Assembly (NCBI RefSeq): GCF_004000805.1
Contig: NZ_BILY01000004.1
Location: forward strand, 185,890 to 249,889
Reading direction: 5' to 3'
Origin: Paenibacillus glycanilyticus NBRC 16618
GTDB taxonomy: Bacteria; Bacillota; Bacilli; Paenibacillales; Paenibacillaceae
DNA: 64,000 nucleotides
Below the pieces are notes generated by a model that searched no databases, had not been told where the DNA came from, and saw nothing but the letters and a program-made list of their open reading frames with translations. The number at the start of each line of letters is the position of its first letter. Positions within the stretch are counted from its first letter, which is position 1. Of this stretch, positions 8,712-17,000 are shown in pieces. A program made the position numbers and the translations under genes.

Positions 8712-10025
8712 TTAAACGCTGAAAATAACTTCGCTGAGCATCAGTCTCATGCGCTCTTGCTTGCCGGATTTGTTAACGATCGGGTTGTTTTGCAAAGCGT
8801 AAGCTTCAAGGGATGCCAGGGAAGCTTTACCTGCAACAACGTCAGCGCCGATGCCGGATTTAAAGCTGCTGTAACGGTCTTCAACGATTTGGTCAAAGAT
8901 TCTTTCTTCGATCAGCTTCGCAGCCGCTTTCAGACCCCAAGCGAAGGAATCCATACCAGCGATGTGAGCCAGGAAGAGATCCTGATCTTCGAACGAGCCA
9001 CGGCGTACTTTCGCGTCGAAGTTAACACCGCCGCGAGTCAGACCGCCGGCTTTCAGAACTTCAAACATCGTCAGTGTAGTCGAGTACAGGTCAGTTGGGA
9101 ATTCGTCGGTATCCCAGCCGAGCAGCAGGTCGCCTTGGTTAGCGTCAAGGGAGCCCAGCATGCCGTTGATTGCAGCCGTACGGATTTCATGCTCGAAAGT
9201 ATGGCCGGCAAGCGTTGCATGGTTTGCTTCAAGGTTCAGCTTGAAGTAGTCTTTCAGGCCGTATTTTTGCAGGAATGCAATTGTTGTTGCAGAGTCGAAG
9301 TCGTATTGGTGTTTAGTTGGCTCTTTTGGCTTAGGCTCGATCAGGAATTGAGCGTCGAAGCCGATTTCTTTCGCGTAAGCGATAGCCATATGGTACAGAC
9401 GGGCAAGGTTGTCGAGCTCGAAGCCCATGTCCGTGTTCAAAAGGTTCTCGTAGCCTTCGCGGCCGCCCCAGAATACATAGTTTTCAGCGCCCAGCTCTTT
9501 ACCGACTTCAAGGCCTTTTTTCAGTTGCGCAGCAGCGTATGCGTATACGTCAGCGTTGCAAGTTGTGCCAGCGCCGTGTACATAACGCGGGTTCGAGAAC
9601 ATGTTAACCGTATTCCACAGCAATTTCTTGCCGGTTTGTTGTTGTTGGTCTTTCAGCATAGCGACGATAACGTCGAGGTTTTTGTTCGTTTCTTGCAGCG
9701 TAGCACCTTCAGGAGCGATATCCACGTCATGGAACGCATAGAACGGCGCGCCGATTTTGTCCAGGAATTCGAAGTTAGCTTCTACGCGAGCTTTCGAACG
9801 GTCCAGGCCGTCGAATTTGTCCCAGCCGCGGACCATCGTTGCGTTACCGAACGGATCCGTACCGTTAGCGTTGAAAGTGTGCCAGTAAGCAACCGCGAAA
9901 CGAAGATGCTCTTCCATTGTTTTGCCAAGAACCACTTGTTTAGGATCGTAGTGTTTGAATGCAAGCGGATTGTCGGAGCCTTTGCCTTCGAATTGGATCT
10001 TGCCGATGTTAGCGAAATACGTCAT
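8712..10025 (-). CDS. xylA: Xylose isomerase
   Basis: A 437-residue class II xylose isomerase, the usual length, converting D-xylose to D-xylulose in the cytoplasm. Conserved features include the N-terminal [26 protein letters not shown] (catalytic His), [17 protein letters not shown], the metal and substrate site [17 protein letters not shown], and [17 protein letters not shown] chose ATG 10025 (MTYFANIG) with AAAGGAGG 11 nt upstream; the longer frame upstream lacks a ribosome site. It is the first gene of the xylAB operon. Its 5' region carries a cre and a xylO. Confidence 0.97.
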   Translation of the reverse strand: MTYFANIGKIQFEGKGSDNPLAFKHYDPKQVVLGKTMEEHLRFAVAYWHTFNANGTDPFGNATMVRGWDKFDGLDRSKARVEANFEFLDKIGAPFYAFHDVDIAPEGATLQETNKNLDVIVAMLKDQQQQTGKKLLWNTVNMFSNPRYVHGAGTTCNADVYAYAAAQLKKGLEVGKELGAENYVFWGGREGYENLLNTDMGFELDNLARLYHMAIAYAKEIGFDAQFLIEPKPKEPTKHQYDFDSATTIAFLQKYGLKDYFKLNLEANHATLAGHTFEHEIRTAAINGMLGSLDANQGDLLLGWDTDEFPTDLYSTTLTMFEVLKAGGLTRGGVNFDAKVRRGSFEDQDLFLAHIAGMDSFAWGLKAAAKLIEERIFDQIVEDRYSSFKSGIGADVVAGKASLASLEAYALQNNPIVNKSGKQERMRLMLSEVIFSV

Positions 10026-10090
10026 GAGATGAATATCCTCCTTTAAAATGTACGAGTATAAGTTCAATCTTCTCGTTAGCTAAATGTGTT

Positions 10091-10106
10091 TTGAAAACGC
10101 TCACCA
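10091..10106 (-). promoter_or_regulatory. cre (CcpA) site in the xylA leader
   Basis: TTGAAAACGCTCACCA matches the cre consensus WTGNAANCGNWNNCA with one mismatch. It lies between xylO and the xylA start, suggesting carbon catabolite repression in addition to XylR control. Confidence 0.6.
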
Positions 10107-10124
10107 ATAATATAGCACGGGTAA

Positions 10125-10151
10125 CTTAGTTTGTCTATTAAACAAACTAAG
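10125..10151. promoter_or_regulatory. xylO operator of xylAB
   Basis: A 27-bp palindrome made of two perfect CTTAGTTTGT half-sites around a 7-bp centre, closely like the Bacillus XylR operator. It lies 100 bp upstream of the xylA ATG. On the minus strand it is followed by a TATATT sequence that could be the -10 box. Confidence 0.88.
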
Positions 10152-10238
10152 ATATTTTTTAACATTTTTTCAGGAGTAATATTCCCCTTCGTTTGCTTCA
10201 ATACACTGAAGTAAAAGGGAAATAAAAAACTGCCATTT

Positions 10239-10451
10239 CTAGTCCGGCAGCCTACCGATATAAATCAGGTCAATTGTAGGTACGCGATAAAGAGCGCATA
10301 ATCTCATGGCTATGCTGCATGGAATCAAGCGGCTGTCCTTCTCGTACTCCAATAACAAGTCATTGGAAACACCTATTCGTGCAGCAACGTCACTAACCTC
10401 CAGTTGGTTCGCAAGGCGAATTTCTTTAAATGTAAAGACCACTCGAATCAC
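10239..10451 (-). CDS. Small HTH protein, phage-repressor-like
   Basis: A ~70-residue protein with an XRE-type helix-turn-helix (EIRLANQLEVSDVAARIGVS, then NDLLLEYEKDSRLIPCSIAM) and a short C-terminus (LCALYRVPTIDLIYIGRL). It is probably a DNA-binding regulator of the small phage-like island between xylA and xylR. The start is uncertain: AGGAGGG lies 4 nt before GTG 10451 and 13 nt before GTG 10442, while the upstream ATG at 10481 has no ribosome site. The promoter region carries two copies of a GTTCCTATT-containing operator. Confidence 0.65.
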   Translation of the reverse strand: MIRVVFTFKEIRLANQLEVSDVAARIGVSNDLLLEYEKDSRLIPCSIAMRLCALYRVPTIDLIYIGRLPD

Positions 10452-10542
10452 ACTACCCTCCTGATAATAGCTGATCCTCATATTTGAAGATGCCAGAAAA
10501 CAAGCGATACGCTTCGCTCTATATAGGCCGACTATTTAATAA

Positions 10543-10578
10543 GAACATGTGTTCCTATTATATACCAAACATACGTTC
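10543..10578. promoter_or_regulatory. Paired operator, LexA-like, before the small HTH gene
   Basis: GAACATGTGTTC (10543-10554) has the GAAC-N4-GTTC core of a Gram-positive LexA box. A second, weaker copy, AAACATACGTTC, follows at 10567-10578. Both are followed by CTATT, giving direct repeats 24 bp apart. They could be LexA sites or operators of the adjacent HTH protein. Confidence 0.45.
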
Positions 10579-10681
10579 CTATTGCAAGTTGAAAATAATT
10601 TGGAAATAGGGTTCGAAACAAACCTCCATACTGAATAAGCAGCATAATTTCAAAAAAAGCCTCTCTATGTCAATGGCTGAT

Positions 10682-10921
10682 TTAATTTGCATCCTTGCCA
10701 CTATTCTTCGTTTTAACGCAGCTGTAGGCACCAGATGCAGTGAGCCCGATGGTAGCAATGTTAACGATAGTATCTCGTACAGCAGAAGGTACCATTACCA
10801 AGATAGCAGCTATACCAATTGCAATGACTGAGCTATGCTTGGCCGTGACTCCATAACCTTTAATTACACCAACAAAAGCCGCCACAAGGGCAGCCAGGTG
10901 AAGAATTTCTGATTGTTCCAT
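10682..10921 (-). CDS. Small two-helix membrane protein, holin-like
   Basis: A 79-residue protein with two hydrophobic segments (HLAALVAAFVGVIKGYG and SSVIAIGIAAILVMV) and a short, charged, lysine-rich C-terminus (KTKNSGKDAN). This size and layout fit phage holins, and its neighbours also look phage-derived. I chose ATG 10921 because TTGGAGGCG lies just before it; the upstream TTG overlaps the ribosome site. Assignment as a holin is by architecture only. Confidence 0.55.
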   Translation of the reverse strand: MEQSEILHLAALVAAFVGVIKGYGVTAKHSSVIAIGIAAILVMVPSAVRDTIVNIATIGLTASGAYSCVKTKNSGKDAN

Positions 10922-11058
10922 TGCGTTCGCCTCCAATCGATCAATTCGACATAGTCGCGATTTCTACTGACAACAAAAAAAGCCCTGCGCTCTCGCAAAG
11001 CTTTGCCCAATCTTCCCAGTTCATTTTTACCCAAACCGCTGGTTAGCGCATATGGCAT
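10864..11058 (-). CDS. Possible small phage-type ORF overlapping the holin-like gene
   Basis: A 64-residue frame starting MPYALTSGLGKNELGRLG with a strong GGGGGAGG ribosome site upstream of ATG 11058. The N-terminal half is basic and soluble (RERRAFFVVSRNRDYVELID). The last ~19 codons overlap the holin-like gene in another frame and look less protein-like (FFTWLPLWRLLLV). It may be genuine or the remnant of a longer gene. I do not recognise it. Confidence 0.35.
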   Translation of the reverse strand: MPYALTSGLGKNELGRLGKALRERRAFFVVSRNRDYVELIDWRRTQWNNQKFFTWLPLWRLLLV

Positions 11059-11098
11059 CAACCTCCCCCTTCATCATCCGATAATGTTAGCCTACGAT

Positions 11099-11163
11099 AA
11101 AAGGCTGCGGAACTATTGTCCGCAGCCTGGCATCCAAGTAAAAAGCCGCCCTAGGGGGCGGCT
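11099..11163 (-). terminator. Two tandem leftward terminators
   Basis: Two hairpins, each followed by T on the minus strand: AGCCGCC/GGCGGCT (11144-11163, T run at 11143-11140) and GGCTGCGGA/TCCGCAGCC (11103-11127, T run below 11103). They would end the transcript of the sigma-like gene to the right and insulate the small ORFs. Confidence 0.7.
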
Positions 11164-11263
11164 GGCTACTGGTTAACATTTCGTTTGATACTATCATATT
11201 AGCACGGGTTGACTTGCCTAAACAGTACATGCAAGGGGACAACCTTAGGGACAACTTTATACT

Positions 11264-11887
11264 TTATGCCGAAAGAATAATATATTGTTCAATCGCCTGC
11301 TTTCTCCAACGTTTATATGTCCGTTCCACAATCCCCAGAAGGCTGATCGTTTCTTCTACCGTTTCTCCCTCAACATACCTCAAGCGAAGAAGCTTGGATA
11401 AATTCGGTTTATAGCACTCGAGCGCCATAAGGATAGTGTCGATCTGACTAAGCTCCTCCTGCAAATACTGCAGCTCGGTTATGCGATCAAGAACGGCGTC
11501 AAAATCATTTTTTGTATCATCGTATCCCCGTGCGGCAATCACCTTCTTGATTTTCCCGCGCAGCTCAGCCAGAAGCATCTCGTCCTCTTCGTTTTCCGCT
11601 TCCTTTGGAATCTCGGCAAGCTGACTTTTGAGACCAGTCCGTTGTTTGGACAAATAGGCGTTTGCCGCTTTTTCCAATTTCTGTTCGTGTTTCGTTAAGT
11701 ACTTATAACTTGGCATTCCCCTCAATCTCTGATGCAAAGCCTGGAGCTTATCGTCCTGATTAAGCCATCTCATCGTCAAACCGGCTCCTATCGGATAATG
11801 ATCGAGAACCTGGATTCTAGCCTGGATTTGCTTATATCTATTTAATTGATGAATAACTTGTTTTTCTTCCATTGTTTTTTCACTCAT
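11264..11887 (-). CDS. Phage-type sigma-70 region 4-like transcription factor
   Basis: A 207-residue, mostly helical, charged protein. The C-terminus KLLRLRYVEGETVEETISLL followed by GIVERTYKRWRKQAIEQ matches sigma-70 region 4-type HTH regulators of the ArpU/RinA group, which switch on late genes in Gram-positive phages. A coiled-coil-rich N-terminus with repeated charged helices precedes it. ATG 11887 is chosen because AAAGGAG lies 9 nt upstream. It supports the reading that this stretch is a prophage remnant. Confidence 0.65.
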   Translation of the reverse strand: MSEKTMEEKQVIHQLNRYKQIQARIQVLDHYPIGAGLTMRWLNQDDKLQALHQRLRGMPSYKYLTKHEQKLEKAANAYLSKQRTGLKSQLAEIPKEAENEEDEMLLAELRGKIKKVIAARGYDDTKNDFDAVLDRITELQYLQEELSQIDTILMALECYKPNLSKLLRLRYVEGETVEETISLLGIVERTYKRWRKQAIEQYIILSA

Positions 11888-12041
11888 CCTCAATTTCTCC
11901 TTTGCCGGGCCTAATATATATTTGATTAGAACCTTTCATATCTCGCAATATTTGCTATACTATCAATAATTAGATTTGCCTTAAGACTGTCTTGGCTCCT
12001 ACCCCAAGGCAGTCCCTGCTTTACCGGTTAAGACACTGATT

Positions 12042-12077
12042 ATCCACTATTAGTGGATATATCTACTTAAAGTAGAT
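12042..12077. promoter_or_regulatory. Two adjacent 17-bp palindromic operators
   Basis: ATCCACTATTAGTGGAT (12042-12058) and ATCTACTTAAAGTAGAT (12061-12077) are both perfect palindromes of the form ATCnACT-N3-AGTnGAT, 19 bp apart centre to centre. They lie in the spacer between the divergent sigma-like and XRE genes. The most likely ligand is the XRE repressor at 12278. This 390-bp spacer contains no other gene that I can support. Confidence 0.6.
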
Positions 12078-12164
12078 TGGCAGTCAAAAAAAATATCTTC
12101 CTTTCAGCGATATTCATTTTACAAATTGCATCATCCTCTCGTATGCCTAAGTGTTTCCATAATA

Positions 12165-12181
12165 TTCTTCTTAAAGTAGAT
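12165..12181. promoter_or_regulatory. Third copy of the 17-bp operator
   Basis: TTCTTCTTAAAGTAGAT matches the 12061-12077 site at 15 of 17 positions. A further half-site AGTTGAT follows at 12217-12223. Confidence 0.5.
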
Positions 12182-12277
12182 TGTCAATGTTAGAACTGCC
12201 GTTTTATCTATCTTTAAGTTGATCTTAATGGATCTTTTTTTGTACAATTACCTTAAAACAAGTATGGAGTGATTACG

Positions 12278-12595
12278 TTGAGTATCAGCGCAAATTTAAA
12301 AAAGCTACGTGAAAAATACGACCTAACGCAGCAGGATCTCGCTGATATTGCAGGTGTTACGAATAAAGCTGTTTCAGCCTGGGAGACAGGCCTGAAAGAG
12401 CCTCGCATGGGCGCAATCGAGAAGATCGCGAACAGATTTGGACTCAAGAAGAGTAATCTCATCGAAGAAAATGGAATGGATCTTACGTTTCAACCTAATC
12501 AAGAAGAAACAAACGGCGAGGATTGGACCGAGGAAGAATTAAATGAAATCAATGCTTTTAAACGCTTTATCCTGTCGAAGCGTCAACATAAATAA
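12278..12595 (+). CDS. XRE-family repressor
   Basis: A 105-residue protein with a canonical XRE HTH (ISANLKKLREKYDLTQQDLA, then DIAGVTNKAVSAWETG) and an acidic C-terminus (NGEDWTEEELNEINAFKRF) typical of short phage or conjugative-element repressors. The TTG at 12278 has GGAGTGAT upstream; the GTG at 12269 would overlap the ribosome site. It is divergent from the sigma-like gene across an operator-rich spacer, a lysogeny-switch arrangement. It precedes xylR on the same strand but is probably unrelated to xylose. Confidence 0.8.
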   Translation: MSISANLKKLREKYDLTQQDLADIAGVTNKAVSAWETGLKEPRMGAIEKIANRFGLKKSNLIEENGMDLTFQPNQEETNGEDWTEEELNEINAFKRFILSKRQHK

Positions 12596-12731
12596 GAGGT
12601 AGGTTTGAAGTCAAATTTACCTCAAACAGGCTTTCCCCTTTTTCTCCCCTGCATCGTTTAATAACCTCATTACTGTTTGTCCAACGATGGACGAATCACA
12701 AATCCACATCTATATCTTCATTTCTCCCACT

Positions 12732-12758
12732 CTTAGTTTGTATATTAAACAAACTAAG
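12732..12758. promoter_or_regulatory. xylO operator of xylR
   Basis: The same 27-bp palindrome as at 10125-10151, differing at a single base in the centre, with two CTTAGTTTGT half-sites. It lies 90 bp before the xylR start, indicating autoregulation. The rest of 12596-12847 shows only a weak hairpin (GAGGTA/TACCTC, 12597-12624) after the XRE gene. Confidence 0.88.
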
Positions 12759-12847
12759 TTTTTGTGTTAATATGTTTACTACAGCCGTACACGGGGAAAT
12801 TCTGATACAATAGGCTGAATGGACGACATGGACGGAGGCAATTGCAG

Positions 12848-14011
12848 TTGAAAGTAACTACGACAGGCGATTTGACCCTTATTAAAAAAATAAATACATC
12901 CATCGTGCTGGAAGCCGTGCTGAAACAAGCCCCCCTCTCCAGAGCGCAAATTTCCGAGCTTACGGGGCTGAACAAAGCAACTGTCTCCAATTTGGTTCAA
13001 GATTTGATCGACAGTGATCTTGTGGTAGAGATTGGTCCCGGGGAATCAAGCGGCGGACGCAAACCGGTTATGCTCTTGTTTAACGGTATGGCCGGATATG
13101 CCGTTGGCATCGACCTTGGCGTCAATTATATTCGCGGGGTGCTTGCCGACCTTGAGGGCAATGTAGTGGCCGAGCTTCAGCGAAGCCTCAAAAAGCATCA
13201 GCTTGAGTTCACCCTGAAGGAACTGATTCAATGTATACAAGAACTCATTGGCAAAGCGCCTGCCAGTCCGTATGGAATTGTGGGAATTGGCATTGGCGTA
13301 CCGGGTATCGTGGATGACCAGGGCTCCATCCTGTTTGCCCCGAACCTGGAATGGCAGCATGTCGAGCTTCAGCACATGCTGGAGGAAGAGTTCAAGTTGC
13401 CGGTTACAATAGATAATGAAGCAAACGCGGGCGCGCAAGGCGAGCAGAAATACGGGATTGGCCGCGGCATCGCCCATCAGATCTATGTCAGCGTCGGGAT
13501 TGGTATCGGTACGGGGATCATTCTTAATAAAGAATTATATAAAGGGGCTACCGGATTCTCCGGCGAGCTTGGGCATCTGTCCATTGAATATAACGGCAAG
13601 CCTTGCCGATGCGGCAATGAAGGCTGCTGGGAGCTTTATGCTTCCGAAAATGCGCTGCTTGAACAAGCTGCTCCGCTTGGCTTCGACAATTTAGAGGATC
13701 TTCTTGACGCAGCGGAAGCTGGCAACGAAGAGGTTCGAGCGTTATTCTATAAGATTGGCGAGTATATGGGTGCGGGTATTTCGAACATCGTAAACGTGTT
13801 CAACCCCGACGTTGTGATCATCGGCAATCGCATGAGCCGGGCAAAAACATGGCTTGAGGAAGCGGTGCAATCCTCCGTTACCCGCCGGACATTGCCTTAC
13901 CATCGCGAGCGGCTTCGGATTCTTTTCGCAGAGCTGCAGGATCAGTCGGCCGTACGAGGCGCCGCGTATTATGCGATCAGCAAGTTTTTTACGAAAATCA
14001 AAACCGGATAA
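12848..14011 (+). CDS. xylR: Xylose repressor XylR (ROK family)
   Basis: A 387-residue ROK-family repressor. The N-terminal winged HTH (APLSRAQISELTGLNKATVS) is followed by SGGRKPVMLLF and the sugar-kinase-like ROK domain (AVGIDLGVNYIRGVLADLEG). The zinc motif CRCGNEGCWE is intact. It should bind the two xylO sites in the window and release them with xylose. I chose TTG 12848 (MKVTTTGDL) because GGAGG lies 9 nt upstream; TTG 12842 is too close. In Bacillus, xylR is directly divergent from xylA; here 2.6 kb of phage-like genes separates them. Confidence 0.94.
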   Translation: MKVTTTGDLTLIKKINTSIVLEAVLKQAPLSRAQISELTGLNKATVSNLVQDLIDSDLVVEIGPGESSGGRKPVMLLFNGMAGYAVGIDLGVNYIRGVLADLEGNVVAELQRSLKKHQLEFTLKELIQCIQELIGKAPASPYGIVGIGIGVPGIVDDQGSILFAPNLEWQHVELQHMLEEEFKLPVTIDNEANAGAQGEQKYGIGRGIAHQIYVSVGIGIGTGIILNKELYKGATGFSGELGHLSIEYNGKPCRCGNEGCWELYASENALLEQAAPLGFDNLEDLLDAAEAGNEEVRALFYKIGEYMGAGISNIVNVFNPDVVIIGNRMSRAKTWLEEAVQSSVTRRTLPYHRERLRILFAELQDQSAVRGAAYYAISKFFTKIKTG

Positions 14012-14017
14012 CGAAGA

Positions 14018-14046
14018 AAGGCTGCCCTCGAATGGGCAGCCTTTTT
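14018..14046. terminator. Bidirectional terminator between xylR and the giant exoprotein gene
   Basis: The stem AAGGCTGCCC / GGGCAGCCTT with loop TCGAAT is followed by TTTTT on the plus strand and by a TTTC run on the minus strand. Confidence 0.85.
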
Positions 14047-14049
14047 GTA

Positions 14050-17000
14050 TTATTTCACCCTATGAACGCCTACGATATCGTAGACATTGCCTTCAATCTG
14101 TACCGTCACCGTATCCCGCTTCACAATGCCATTATTGTAATAAGCCGTGAACTCGAAGATTAGCGGCCCTTTCTTGAAATCGTTGAATGTTTTTTCCCAC
14201 AGCTCGCCTTGCCAGCCGGAACGGGAACTGTTCGAAGACGTTAATGATGCGGAATAGCTTTTCATCGCAACTTCGACCCGGTCTGCCTTTGTTGCCGTTC
14301 CGGTGTTTGTCGTTAAAGCTGACAATAGGAACTTCTCGCCGGCCCAAAATACGTTATACCCCCGCGGCGAATCCTCCTTGCCGCTCTGCTTCTTGTTGAA
14401 TTCCTTCCGTTTCTCATCCCACTGCTCGGTATGCTTCACGTAACCCGTTAATCCAAGCGCCAGTACCTTTACCTTTTTCTCGGTCTGAACGGTTTCCATG
14501 CCGTCGCTGACCGAGAGCAGCATCGTCCAGTCTCCCGTTTCCGTCATTCGCAGGCTTGGGCCCGTTAACGGATAAGGTGTTTTGAAGCTATAAGCGAAGG
14601 TTCTGGTTACGCCGGTTGGACTAGTCAGCTTATACGTTATAGCAAGATCATTGTTATCCGGGTCGGATGCGGCAGTCGTAAACACGACCGTATCCCCCTC
14701 GTATACCGGCTTTGGCGACCAGTCAAAATCTGCGGTTGGCGGACGGTTCGTTGAGAAATAAATATATTCGTATTGGCCCATATTCCCTGCAACGTCCGAA
14801 TCCACCACCATCAGCCGGTACTTCGCTCCAGCTAGCAGCCCTCCTACCGTGTAGCTGGTCGTTGCATTAGAGAGAGAAATGCTGTATTCCGCGGTTCCGT
14901 TGTTGTTCAAATCAATGTTAGTCGTTGAACCGTCCTCATTCACTTTTTGCATATAAAAGGCTCTAGACGCATGACCGGATGACGGTGCCGCATCACTAAA
15001 CGGATTAAACGTAACTTTTACCGATGTTGGCTTGATCTCAAGCTGCTCATTCGTATCATTCGGTGGAACCGTATCAACAAAGAAATAGCCATTCTCTGAA
15101 TAACCGCCCCATGCAAAGCTGTCGCTTGCTCTTGCCCTCCAGTTATGAAGTCCTTCCCGCAATGCCGGGGTTGTATAGGAGGTTGCGCTAACCGCACTGT
15201 TTGTGTCTACCGCAAGCTCTGAACCTGCGTTGTAAAAGACCTCGTAATCAACCCTGGACACCGGCTGATTATCAACATCGGTAACGGATACTTTCAGCAG
15301 CGGGCGATTATTATTCGTATAGATAGGTTCAGAAGCTTTTGCCCCGTTAAAAGACAACAGATGCGTCACTGGCGGCGTGTTCAAAATAAAATATACGATA
15401 TTGCTGTCATCCGACCAGTACCCTTTGGAATAGACGCGGCCTTGCACTTTTACTTTTCGCCCCTGCTTGATTCCTTCATCAAGAATGAACGAGGTATCGT
15501 TGCCGGGGAAAGTCCCTTCCATAATGGCTGTCCCATTATCAACATAGGAGACCTTCAGATAGAACTTCTCTTGCGGATCTCGATCGGCATCGCTGTACGT
15601 CCATCGCAAGACTGGCTCTCCTCCAAGCAGAGTCGGGCTAGCCAAAGTTCCTCCCGGATAGGCGATAATCATCTGCGGCCTATGTTGATTTGCAGCAGGG
15701 AGCGCTTCCTTGTATACGCGAGTCTCTACCCAGTAGGACCATACGCCAAAGCCATCCTGCACTTGCTCTTGAATAATAAGTTCCACCCCGGGGCGGGTAT
15801 AGAGCTCCCTCTTACCGGCAGTCCACGCCGTTTCATCGGCCCATCTGGTCCGGAATTTGCGGTCCGCCAAATAATCCGGGATATCCGGATCATAGGAGGT
15901 GTCAAATGCGGCATAATCAAGCGTCTCCCCTTCGGGGTACACAATACCCGTGAATCGGACATCAGGCCGAGCAATTGGACGGCGGTGCACATAAAGTTCT
16001 TTGGTTACCGGTTCCGACCACGACTCATATTCATCCATGCCGGGACTATCCTTTGCTCGAAACGTGATATTGTAAAGGCCAGGCTTATCCAGCGATGGAA
16101 GCTTTACCTCGAAGGCTTTGCCGTCAAATGCACTTTCCCCAAGCGAGTTGGCAAAATAATTCGGATCATGACGGTAGCTCCACTCTTCGGCCAACTCGGG
16201 ATCTTGTTCGATATCGTCAAAAATGGTCTCGTATTTGATCTCTTCTCCCACCAGAACGGATTGATGGGTTTCTTCCACATAATAATCCCCATAATTCTTA
16301 ACCTTTACATCGCTAAACTTAGCTTGCTGCTGGCCAAGAGACAGGATGCCTACTGAACCTTGCCTGTACGTAGTGTCTGAAATTTCAATCAATTTAGCAT
16401 GGTTGATATAGACGCGCAAAGTGCCGTTACTGGCTTCAAGCTCAAAGGGATACGTTACAAACGGTGATCGCGGATAGTCTACCGATTGCAAAGCTGTTTT
16501 CGTACCCGCTGCGACTTTGAATAACGTAAGCTTGTCCTTGGTCCACTCGGCTGCGTACATTTTTTTTCCGTCCTGGATATGAATTGCAGCCCCAATCGGC
16601 TTATCGTTAGCCGCATCGTTAACAGCGACGTTGAAGGAGAGACGATCGTTCTTCAGCTTAGTTGCCGGATCGTACCATAATCCCGCCCACGTTGCGTCAA
16701 CAACTTCCACGGTATTAGCATCGATGACTTTCGGATAATCGCCGCTACCGCTAGAAGGCACAAACGGAAAGACATATTGAATTCCCGAGGCCGTACCTGG
16801 CGCTGAGAATCCATAAAAAGAGCCATCCGGTAATATGCTCGTATTTAATGTTGGATCTTTTAAGAAAGAACTCGTCCACGTATAGCTCGTATCCGTCACT
16901 TCATTGTAGTAATTTATGCTGCCTTTGGTGTTATTATAGGGATCAATAGGGCCCCTTCCATTTACAACAATAGAAGCATAAGGCTTGTAAATCGCATTTG

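Noticed and set aside
8757..10046. A 429-codon plus-strand frame opposite xylA
   Set aside because: Antisense shadow of xylose isomerase; composition is Val/Phe-rich without motifs.
10026..10067. Upstream ATG for xylA giving 451 residues
   Set aside because: It reads through the ribosome site of ATG 10025, and the shorter product has the normal family length and N-terminus.
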